Assembly: GCA_947505205.1 (NCBI GenBank)
Contig: CANNKD010000008.1
Coordinates: 1-37,781 of the forward strand
From: Bacteroidota bacterium
GTDB lineage: Bacteria; Bacteroidota; Bacteroidia; Bacteroidales; F082
DNA: 37,781 nucleotides
Direction: 5' to 3'
Below the pieces are notes generated by a model that made no database searches, was not told the DNA's origin, and was given only the letters and a program-made list of their open reading frames with translations. A program made the position numbers and the translations under genes. Below, piece by piece: positions 27,629 to 35,810 of this stretch. Position 1 is the stretch's first letter; every line of letters begins with the position of its first letter.

Positions 27629-28897
27629 TTATTTGTCCAGCAATTTGATTCTCACTTCCTCGAGTCTGTTTTTCCTGGCTTTCGTAATGATGATTTTATA
27701 ACGATCATAGATGATTTCTTCACCTAATGCAGGAATACTTTCATGGATATCGAGGATATAACCGGCTAAAGTTTCGTATTCTTCCGACTTGGGTAAATCG
27801 AGTTTATAGTTTTCATTCAAATAATCGATCTCCAATCCTGTCGAAAAAACAAATTCAGTGCCTGAAATCTGCTCTTCAATCGTTTCCTCCACATCAAACT
27901 CATCATCAATTTCACCAAAGATCTCCTCTATGATATCTTCAATAGTTACAATTCCGGAGGTGCCGCCAAACTCATCGACCACGACAGCAATGCTTTGTCG
28001 CGATTGTGTCATGCGAGTGAGTAAAATGTTGGCCGGATAAGTCTCTGGATAATTTTCGATCGACCTTAAAACTTCTCTGATCTCCTGTGGCTTGCGAAAC
28101 ATATCGTAAGAATGTACATATCCGATGATATTATCTATATTATCCTGATAAACAAGTACTTTAGAATGTTTTGTATCTTCAAAACGAGCTAATAACTCTT
28201 TTACATTGGCTTCTACTGTTATTGCCTCGATGGCAGTGCGATGCACCATGCATTCGCGCAATTTCACGAACCGAAAGTCGATAGCATTTTGAAACAATTG
28301 TATGTCGTGATGTATTTGTTCTTCTGACTCTTCGTTGGGGGCAAATTCTCTTACATATTCATTCAAATCGTGCGAGCTGAAAGCATATCCTTCGGGGTCA
28401 ATTTCCATCCTGAAAATCTTTTTCAAAATGAGCTCCACGATGAGGATATAAACAATAACGAGTGGATAAATGGCATAATAAATAATCCAGATCGGCACAG
28501 CCAATGCATTTAAAATTCCATTGGGATTAAATCGGAAGAGTATTTTAGGTAGAAACTCGCCCACAATTAAAATTAAAATAGTTGAAATAATTGTTTGAAT
28601 AAAAAGTACGAAAAACTCAGAATTCAGGCTAAGAGGAAGCCATGCTGCAATGCGCGGTTCGAGCATTGAAGCCATCACTGTTCCATAAATTACGAGGGAA
28701 ATATTTGTGCCTAACAGCAACGATCCAATAAACCTACCCTGATTTTTATAAAAACCATTTAAAAGACGGGCATTAAACTTGTTTTTTTTAAGATCAAGCT
28801 CTATTCGCAAGCGGTTTGAAGTGGCATACGCAATCTCAACACCCGAGAAAAAGGCGGAGAAAAGGAGTGTAATAATGATTAATAACCAGTTATTCAA
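27629..28897 (-). CDS. CNNM/DUF21-CBS-CorC/HlyC family transporter-associated protein
   Basis: N-terminal TM region with FSGVEIAYATSNRLRIE; CBS region; VVVDEFGGTSGIVTIEDIIEEIFGEIDDEFD. Confidence 0.9.
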   Translation of the reverse strand: MNNWLLIIITLLFSAFFSGVEIAYATSNRLRIELDLKKNKFNARLLNGFYKNQGRFIGSLLLGTNISLVIYGTVMASMLEPRIAAWLPLSLNSEFFVLFIQTIISTILILIVGEFLPKILFRFNPNGILNALAVPIWIIYYAIYPLVIVYILIVELILKKIFRMEIDPEGYAFSSHDLNEYVREFAPNEESEEQIHHDIQLFQNAIDFRFVKLRECMVHRTAIEAITVEANVKELLARFEDTKHSKVLVYQDNIDNIIGYVHSYDMFRKPQEIREVLRSIENYPETYPANILLTRMTQSRQSIAVVVDEFGGTSGIVTIEDIIEEIFGEIDDEFDVEETIEEQISGTEFVFSTGLEIDYLNENYKLDLPKSEEYETLAGYILDIHESIPALGEEIIYDRYKIIITKARKNRLEEVRIKLLDK

Positions 28898-28973
28898 TAT
28901 GTTAAATTAATGTTACCGTTTAATTATCGGGTAAAGATAAGCAGTGTTTTCAAGATTGCTTAATTTGTGATCA

Positions 28974-29543
28974 TTACAATCCTTTTTCATCGAGTTCGAT
29001 GGTAGCACGCACATTGTGAATGGTGCGCCGATCGAATCCTTCTGTGGCAGTGAGGCTGTCACCGAAAATCACCTTGTCAGGAGAAGTTATTTTCACAAAA
29101 GCGCGTGTATAAATAGTTTTCTTTTTCTGATCCCAAAACAACGATTCAGTGTTTAATTTTTCTAATGTTTTGAAGTTCTCAACAACAACAGCATTGCGGG
29201 CTACCATCAACTTCGTGTTTTCGTAATTGATGCCATACTCAGCCGTTATTCGCGAGCTTTGCTGGTTCAACGAATCATAGAAAATGGCTTCAAATCCTTC
29301 CGGAAATTCGATGTGATTATCCTTTCCCTCGAATCTTTTCATCACAGGAGCTTTCAGTCTGATTTTCACGTTTCCTTCTTCGCTGCGAATGAAAACAATA
29401 TCTTTTGCACTCTGGCTTTCCAGTGTGTCGGCACGGGTGACTTCTTTCACGACGGTGATGGAGTTTTCACACGAATACATCATGAAAATAAGATAAAAAG
29501 TCGCTGCGAACAGGCTTTTATTTATAAAGTTCAATTTATTCAT
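28974..29543 (-). CDS. lptC: LPS export ABC transporter periplasmic protein LptC
   Basis: Lipoprotein-like N-terminus (MNKLNFINKSLFAATFYLIFMMYSCEN); ITAEYGINYENTKLMVARNAVVVENFKTLEKLNTESLFWDQKKKTIYTRAFVKITSPDKVIFGDSLTATEGFD. Start chosen at 29543, giving an ATGA overlap. Confidence 0.85.
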   Translation of the reverse strand: MNKLNFINKSLFAATFYLIFMMYSCENSITVVKEVTRADTLESQSAKDIVFIRSEEGNVKIRLKAPVMKRFEGKDNHIEFPEGFEAIFYDSLNQQSSRITAEYGINYENTKLMVARNAVVVENFKTLEKLNTESLFWDQKKKTIYTRAFVKITSPDKVIFGDSLTATEGFDRRTIHNVRATIELDEKGL

Positions 29544-30934
29544 GGATTTATATTTTTGAGTGCTCTGACGATTGTGTTTTCGGTAAACCAACATTCGATT
29601 GTATAGTTTGATCCTTCCTTTAAACCTTGATTCACAATCGATTCCTTCGATGGAAATCGTGATGAATAGGTAATTATCAATTGATTGGCCTTATCGAAAA
29701 GTGTCGAATCAACAGCAATCGCTTTCCGAAATTTATCTACGGCTACCCAATAAGCCACATTTGATGTAAAATCATCTGTTCCACAATTGGTTGCGGTTTC
29801 AGCATATAAATTTCCAATTGTGATATATGGAAACCCATCCGTTGGCTTGAGCTCGATGGCTTTTAATGCCATTTGCCGCGACTTTGGATAATTTTTATTG
29901 TAACTGTATATCTCCGACATCATTTTATAGGCACGCTGAACTGTGTCGATATTCGCCGATTTTATCGATTCTTCGAAATATGGAAGTGACTCGGAAAATT
30001 GATCGGATTTGTATAGATAATTAGCAATCTGGAAGGCATTTGCTGTGCTTGGTTCGAGTTCATAAATCGAAAAGAGTGCGTTTCGATACATCGAATCTGA
30101 TTCACAATCAAACTGTTCGAGATTATTGACAACCATTTTTAATAATGCCATTTTCGGGGGTGTCTCCTGTAAGTATTTTCCAAAAATACCCTTTAAACTT
30201 GTACAGTCTGCAAATGACTCAAAGGTATCCAGGATATTTTCTTTGAACCTTTCTGCGATTTCAAGGTTACGAAAGTCATGGTTAATAGTATAGTTAAGAA
30301 TCTGATTATCTGCAATTTTCATAACACTATTATAAACTTCAACAATCGTTAGGCTGTCAACTAAACCAGATCGCGCCATTTTTATTGTCGAACGCAGATA
30401 ATAAACCAGCACGGTTCCTTCAGATTTATTTTGTTCCAAATCAATCGATTGCCGGAATAAATCATTGGCTTCTTTAAACCGATCGTCGTTGTAGGTAATC
30501 AAATCAATGCCCTTTTGTCCCAAAAGCCAAGCTTTTTGTGATTCATTCGTTTTGGCTCGGTTTGGGAAATATTGAATGTATCGATCATAAAGGAGCATCA
30601 AAGTGTCGGTATAAGCCTTGCTGAGCTCTGTATCTGGTTCATTTTCAATATGGAACTGCAATATTTTTATTCCGTTGGAATAAACATTCTCATTAACTGA
30701 CGGACAATACTTTAAAAGCATGTTCCATTGTTCAATCAATGAATCAGAAATAGGAATTGAATATTCGCTGTTTTTCCACAGTTTGAAAGAGAAATCGAAT
30801 TTATTGTAACCGAAATAACAGGCTGAGTAATCGGGAATGCTGTCGTTGAACCTCAATTCACTTCTGTAACTACCTGCCCAAACAGTTGATGCACAAAGCA
30901 TAACTGCTAAAAGCATGTACCTAAAGTTCATCAT
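29540..30934 (-). CDS. tetratricopeptide-repeat protein
   Basis: TPR-like helices (YLYKSDQFSESLPYFEESIKSANIDTVQRAYKMMSEIYSYNKNYPKSRQMALKAIELKPTDGFPYITIGNLYA); signal peptide ending VWAG. Confidence 0.8.
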   Translation of the reverse strand: MMNFRYMLLAVMLCASTVWAGSYRSELRFNDSIPDYSACYFGYNKFDFSFKLWKNSEYSIPISDSLIEQWNMLLKYCPSVNENVYSNGIKILQFHIENEPDTELSKAYTDTLMLLYDRYIQYFPNRAKTNESQKAWLLGQKGIDLITYNDDRFKEANDLFRQSIDLEQNKSEGTVLVYYLRSTIKMARSGLVDSLTIVEVYNSVMKIADNQILNYTINHDFRNLEIAERFKENILDTFESFADCTSLKGIFGKYLQETPPKMALLKMVVNNLEQFDCESDSMYRNALFSIYELEPSTANAFQIANYLYKSDQFSESLPYFEESIKSANIDTVQRAYKMMSEIYSYNKNYPKSRQMALKAIELKPTDGFPYITIGNLYAETATNCGTDDFTSNVAYWVAVDKFRKAIAVDSTLFDKANQLIITYSSRFPSKESIVNQGLKEGSNYTIECWFTENTIVRALKNINP

Positions 30935-30956
30935 TCAAACTATTTACAATCAGGGG

Positions 30957-32246
30957 TTAATCGTATTTACGTTTCACAAACCAACGTTCGTAAAGCGAAA
31001 CACCCACCGTAAAGTTAATGAAATTCTCTTGAATGAGGCCATGTGCGGTTGTTCCCATCTTACCAAATTCCACGCTTAAATCGACTGTTGAAAGTGAACG
31101 TGGCAAAGGTAATTCCAGTCCAAGACTAAAGGCAAACTCATGTATTGGGTAACCATTGACTTTTAAATAGGTTTGGTCGTATCTGAAACCTCCGCGGTAA
31201 ACGACACGTTTCCAATAACCTGAAATGGAAGTGTAATTAGGAGTAAATTCGCCGCCAATAGCCACATTCCAGCTATTTATCAATGAATCATTCTTCCCGA
31301 AAGCCGTAAAATCTTTCCATCTCTGGTAATTTGCGTCAATGCCAATCATCCAATTGTTATCCTTGGCAAAGGTTGCTCCCAATCCGAATTTATGTGGCAA
31401 AACAATCACACCATCCTCGCTGGGCATATTGATAATGGTATCGAGAATATATTCAATTTGTCCGTCAATACCACCAAACATCGATTTGAGCATGAAATCA
31501 CGTTTCACATCCAGGTTAATTTTCTGACTATATACCAAACCTAAACTCATAGAATATCTACGATCGATAGACGTTTTGTATAACAATCCATAGTCGAATA
31601 TGAAGTCATTCGCCTGAATTCTTGTCATCGCCAGCGTATTGGCATACAAGGATGAATCAGGGAAATAGATTAGTGTGCTTGCGGCATTTTTGCCAAAAAC
31701 GTATGCAACATTTACGCCAAATGACAATTTTTTGTTTATCGCGAAAGAGTTTCCGATAAAAGTTTGGTTCAGACCTCCGCTACCCGTGAAACTCTTGTTA
31801 TATCTTCCAATTTCAGGATCTTCGTAAGGAATAATAACATTGTATCCAACGAGGCTGTATGGAAGTATTCCGATGGCCGAATGCCACCGTTTCATAACAG
31901 GGAATCCCAACGAAAAATAACTGAGTGTTGCGTTTGTCCCAATTTCAGTTTGCGTCGTTGTTTTGTAAGCCACACGACCCATGCTAAAACCGGCATCAAA
32001 CAGAAATGATAATGAATCGAAAGCGGCATAAGACGCAGGATTCGATGGATTCACGAAACGGTTGCTGCTTACTGCATTCGCAATACCACCCATGCCAAGT
32101 AACTTCGAATTAACGCTTTTGGTTTGAAGCTGACCGATTCCAAATCTTGAATATGGTGAACTAATTCCTGTTTGCGCAGAGAGATTCTGAAACGCAAGTA
32201 ACACGATAACAACGATTAAGATTCTTTTCAACTTATTGTAAATCAT
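30957..32246 (-). CDS. outer-membrane protein (FadL/OmpP1-like hypothetical, SSPYSRFGIG type)
   Basis: Signal peptide MIYNKLKRILIVVIVLLAFQNLSAQ; TGISSPYSRFGIGQLQTKSVNSKLLGMGGIANAV; barrel strands. Start set at 32246 rather than 32264. Confidence 0.75.
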   Translation of the reverse strand: MIYNKLKRILIVVIVLLAFQNLSAQTGISSPYSRFGIGQLQTKSVNSKLLGMGGIANAVSSNRFVNPSNPASYAAFDSLSFLFDAGFSMGRVAYKTTTQTEIGTNATLSYFSLGFPVMKRWHSAIGILPYSLVGYNVIIPYEDPEIGRYNKSFTGSGGLNQTFIGNSFAINKKLSFGVNVAYVFGKNAASTLIYFPDSSLYANTLAMTRIQANDFIFDYGLLYKTSIDRRYSMSLGLVYSQKINLDVKRDFMLKSMFGGIDGQIEYILDTIINMPSEDGVIVLPHKFGLGATFAKDNNWMIGIDANYQRWKDFTAFGKNDSLINSWNVAIGGEFTPNYTSISGYWKRVVYRGGFRYDQTYLKVNGYPIHEFAFSLGLELPLPRSLSTVDLSVEFGKMGTTAHGLIQENFINFTVGVSLYERWFVKRKYD

Positions 32247-32988
32247 TAAATTCCAAGATAGCATTCAAGCCTTCCAATACAAGATTTGAGCTTGCAAAGA
32301 TGCTACAATTAAACTTTTTATCAAAATATTTATTGTCACCACCACCAAATAATACTGTTAAATCTTTATAATTCTCCGAAAACTCGTCGATAATACCCTT
32401 TAATTCAGCTTGTATTCCGTTCATTACACCCGATTGAAGCGAAGCTTTGGTGCTTTTACCAATAAGTGATATCTCTGTATCCGGTTCAACCAGAGGCAGT
32501 TTTCCAGTAAAAGCATTCATTGCCCTGAAACGCATTTGCACTCCAGGACTAATCAACCCACCCAAATAGGTTGCGTCAGCACGCAATAAATCGTAAGTAA
32601 TGCAGGTTCCCATATCGATCACCAGCACATTTTGGTTCGGGAAACGGACAAAAGCAGCCGCTACAGCAGCAATCCGGTCACGACCCAAAGTTTCAGGTGT
32701 TTCATAATCAATTGCAAAAGGTAAGCGGGTTTGATGATCAAGTTGAATCACTTTTGGAATAGCTGAAAGCAAGGACAAAAGTCCAACCGGCGTTTCGCGC
32801 ACCGAGCTGACAATAGCACTTGACAAGGGAAAATATTTTTCGATAAACGCCTTAAAACCAAACAATTCACTGAGTTCAAAACGAATATTGTCAAGCTGAT
32901 TTGCCTGATCATATACAGCAGCTTTCACAAAAGTATTGCCGATATCGACGCAGAGTTTCATTGGGAAATTTTCAAATATTTTCGACAA
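32233..32988 (-). CDS. coaX: type III pantothenate kinase
   Basis: LCVDIGNTFVKAAVYD; TPETLGRDRIAAVAAA; VLVIDMGTCITYDLL; GGLISPGVQMRFRAMNAFTGKLPLV. Confidence 0.95.
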   Translation of the reverse strand: MSKIFENFPMKLCVDIGNTFVKAAVYDQANQLDNIRFELSELFGFKAFIEKYFPLSSAIVSSVRETPVGLLSLLSAIPKVIQLDHQTRLPFAIDYETPETLGRDRIAAVAAAFVRFPNQNVLVIDMGTCITYDLLRADATYLGGLISPGVQMRFRAMNAFTGKLPLVEPDTEISLIGKSTKASLQSGVMNGIQAELKGIIDEFSENYKDLTVLFGGGDNKYFDKKFNCSIFASSNLVLEGLNAILEFNDLQ

Positions 32989-33032
32989 ATGTACTGATAA
33001 TCAGCTACAACAGAGAAATAATTAAAAAATGT

Positions 33033-33062
33033 TTTGAAGTGTAAATAAATGTGCTACTTTTG
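33033..33062 (+). promoter_or_regulatory. Bacteroidetes-type promoter TTTG-N18-TACTTTTG
   Basis: TTTG 33033-33036, TACTTTTG 33055-33062, 16 bp upstream of the tRNA. Confidence 0.65.
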
Positions 33063-33078
33063 CACTTCCAAAAATGAT

Positions 33079-33151
33079 GGCATCATAGCTCAGTTGGTAG
33101 AGCGTCGGACTGAAAATCCGTGCGTCCCTGGTTCAAGTCCGGGTGATGCCA
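33079..33151 (+). tRNA. tRNA-Phe(GAA)
   Basis: ggcatca/tgatgcc acceptor stem; anticodon loop ctgaaaatc with GAA; T-arm ggttcaagtcc; CCA not encoded directly after the discriminator A. Confidence 0.95.
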
Positions 33152-33155
33152 CACC

Positions 33156-33182
33156 AAAAGCCCTTGCAAAAGGGCTTTTTTC
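33156..33182 (+). terminator. rho-independent terminator of tRNA-Phe
   Basis: aaaagccctt-gcaa-aagggctttttt; 10-bp perfect stem, GNRA-type loop. Confidence 0.9.
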
Positions 33183-33540
33183 GTTTATTGACCTGAAGTT
33201 ACAAGCGAATTTTGAAAAGTGGTTAAGACTAAATTGACTTACAATTAATCCCGGTTTTTTTCAACTTTTGAATATCTGGGATGTCATTAAAATTCCGCTG
33301 GTTTGCCATAAATGACAATTATGTGGGAAAAAGTCAGAATATTTTGACTTTTACTTAGATATTAATCAAATTTAGCATAAAAAGCACTTCAATTACCATA
33401 AACGATGTTTGTAAAAAAATACTATAGTCCATATTCAATAAGGAATTCCAGAAAACATATCGGTTTTGAGAATCAGATAAAATCGATACCCTTTTATGCG
33501 GTAACCCAAAGCAGAAAGCAACATTAACCAAACCATTTTT

Positions 33541-33629
33541 TCTACAATACTTTATCCGCTACGCGGAAATTATCACTGAAAACCATGCTTATTACCGAAC
33601 ATTCCGCGTAGAGGATACAGTATTGTAGA
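33541..33629. repeat. imperfect long inverted repeat (28-nt arms, 26/28 matching, 33-nt spacer)
   Basis: tctacaatactttatccgctacgcggaa ... ttccgcgtagaggatacagtattgtaga. Confidence 0.85.
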
Positions 33630-33651
33630 TATGAATACCAATGCCCCCATT

Positions 33652-33664
33652 ACCCCGTAGGGGT
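33652..33664. repeat. small REP-like palindrome accccgtaggggt
   Basis: 5-bp arms around GTA loop, same loop as the palindromes nested in the 33541-33629 element. Confidence 0.5.
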
Positions 33665-33859
33665 TAAACAAACATCTCTTTTCGAAGTCATTTTTTATTA
33701 CCTATTTTAGCTTCAAAAACCTCAATTTAATCTGATAGTCTGTGGCTATATTTTCACTCGTAACAACCGATTGCAATTTTTGAACCCCTTAATTTTTCAA
33801 AATTTCCTTTCAGATAGCTTTGTGTGAAGTATCTTTGTGTTGAATTGTAATTTATTAAA

Positions 33860-34969
33860 ATGAAAAGAGCATTAATAGTAACCGGCGGGGGCGATTGTCC
33901 CGGATTAAATGCCGTTATTAGAGCAATCGTAAAACGGGCCTCTCAGGAAAAAGATTGGGAAATTTTAGGAAGCATCCAGGCTTTTAATGGCGTTCTTTGG
34001 GAGCCAAGTGAAATTAAAGTTTTAACACCGGAAGTCGTCAGAGGTATTCATTATCAGGGTGGTACAATCATAGAAACGACCAATAAAGGCGGCCCGTTTG
34101 CCTGGCCTGTTAAAAATAATGATGGAACATATAGTGCCGTTGATCGCTCGGACGAGATGATTCGCAAGATTCAATACATGGGTATCGATGCCGTAATCAG
34201 CATTGGCGGCGATGGCTCACAGCGGATTTCCCAATTACTTTTCGAAAAAGGATTGAATATTATAGGTGTTCCAAAAACGATTGATAATGACCTATCTACA
34301 ACCGATTCTACCTTTGGTTTTCAGACAGCCGTTGAAATTGCAACCGATGCCGTTGATAAACTAGTTACTACTGCAGCGAGTCATAATCGTGTGTTTTTTC
34401 TGGAGGTGATGGGCCGTTATGCCGGTTGGATCGCTTTGAATGCCGCGGTTGCTGGTGGTGCAGAAGTATGTTTAATACCTGAATTTCCGTACGATCTGAA
34501 TATTGTAAAAGAACGCTTAGAAGCCAGATTTCGCCATGGCAGAGGATTTGCAGTTGTTGTAATTTCAGAAGGCGCACGACCGAAAGACGGAACCTTATCA
34601 ACCGAGCAAAACGATGAAGTCGGATACGAAAACCTCAGGTTAGGCGGTGCCGGCAGAGCTTTGATCAAACGATTGAAAGACACTGGTTTTGAACACGATA
34701 TGCGCGAAACTGTGCTGGGACATTTGCAACGTGGAGGTGTGCCAATCGCATACGACCGTGTGCTTTCAGCTCAATTTGGTGTGAAAGCATTCGAAATGGC
34801 ACTCGAGGGCGATTTTGGTAAAATGGTTGCCTATCGCCATCCGCATTTTATCTCCGTTCCACTGGTGGATGCTATTGCCGAACCAAATATCGTTACGATC
34901 GATAATGCTCTGGTGAAAACAGCAACCGGTTTAGGAATTTCGTTGGGTATTGATTTGAATAAAGAATAA
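33860..34969 (+). CDS. 6-phosphofructokinase (phosphoryl-donor specificity uncertain)
   Basis: VTGGGDCPGLNAVIRAIV; SIGGDGSQRIS; GVPKTIDNDLSTTDSTFGFQTAVE; EVMGRYAGWIALNAAVAGGAEVCLIPE. Confidence 0.95.
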   Translation: MKRALIVTGGGDCPGLNAVIRAIVKRASQEKDWEILGSIQAFNGVLWEPSEIKVLTPEVVRGIHYQGGTIIETTNKGGPFAWPVKNNDGTYSAVDRSDEMIRKIQYMGIDAVISIGGDGSQRISQLLFEKGLNIIGVPKTIDNDLSTTDSTFGFQTAVEIATDAVDKLVTTAASHNRVFFLEVMGRYAGWIALNAAVAGGAEVCLIPEFPYDLNIVKERLEARFRHGRGFAVVVISEGARPKDGTLSTEQNDEVGYENLRLGGAGRALIKRLKDTGFEHDMRETVLGHLQRGGVPIAYDRVLSAQFGVKAFEMALEGDFGKMVAYRHPHFISVPLVDAIAEPNIVTIDNALVKTATGLGISLGIDLNKE

Positions 34970-34974
34970 AAACA

Positions 34975-35694
34975 ATGATGCGGATTCAAGTTATTTCTAC
35001 CGCAACACATTGTAAATCTGTCGATTTCAAAAACAAAACTGCTGTCATTATTGATGTGCTTCGTGCAAGTTCGGTAATGACAACGGCTTTATACAATGGT
35101 GCAAAAGCCATTTTACCTGTAACCTCAGTTGAAGAGGCAAAGATGGTTTTTCTACAATTTAATGAGGATGAAGCACTCCTCTGTGGCGAACGTGACGCTA
35201 AACGCATCGATGGCTTCCATTTGGGAAATTCGCCACTGGAATACACACGCGATAAAGTCAGGGATAAAATAATTGTTCTAACCACAAGCAATGGAACAAT
35301 TGCAATCCATGCCGCCAAAGAAGCTAACGAATTATTGGTTGCTTCGTTTCTAAATATCAGTAGCCTAACTAATTATCTATCTCACAAAACCAAGGATTTG
35401 GTCATCGTTTGTTCGGGAACAAATGGCGCTTTTTCGATGGATGACGGGATGTGTGCCGGGATGTTGATTGCATTGCTGTCGAATAATGAAGAAATACATT
35501 TCGACGACTTAGGCTTGGTCTTGAAAGCATTTTATGAGGATAATGAATCTGATATTTATGCCGGGTTACGCTATTGCAAGCATCTCAATTATCTGATTGA
35601 CAATAGTTTTGAAAAAGATGTTGTCCATTGTATGCAAGTTGACACAATGAACATTGTACCTAAACTTTCAGGGAAATTTGTCAAGATCTTCTGA
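34975..35694 (+). CDS. comB: 2-phosphosulfolactate phosphatase family protein (ComB-like)
   Basis: AVIIDVLRASSVMTTALYNGAKAILPV; LCGERDAKRIDGFHLGNSPLEYT; IVLTTSNGTIAI; VCSGTNGAFSMDDGMCAG. Confidence 0.9.
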   Translation: MMRIQVISTATHCKSVDFKNKTAVIIDVLRASSVMTTALYNGAKAILPVTSVEEAKMVFLQFNEDEALLCGERDAKRIDGFHLGNSPLEYTRDKVRDKIIVLTTSNGTIAIHAAKEANELLVASFLNISSLTNYLSHKTKDLVIVCSGTNGAFSMDDGMCAGMLIALLSNNEEIHFDDLGLVLKAFYEDNESDIYAGLRYCKHLNYLIDNSFEKDVVHCMQVDTMNIVPKLSGKFVKIF

Positions 35695-35810
35695 TATTTT
35701 ATCAAGCCTATATTTTCTTTTAATTCTCCAAATTCAGCACTTCCAATCGCTGGTTTGAGTACATTTGTGGCGTATCTTGTAGCATTTACATTACAGCTAA
35801 AATATTGATT

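Noticed and set aside
33049-33237. 62-aa ORF (MCYFCTSKNDGIIAQLVERRTENPCVPGSSPGDATPK...)
   Set aside because: It is a translation of the tRNA-Phe gene and its terminator; the peptide is a typical tRNA readthrough artefact.
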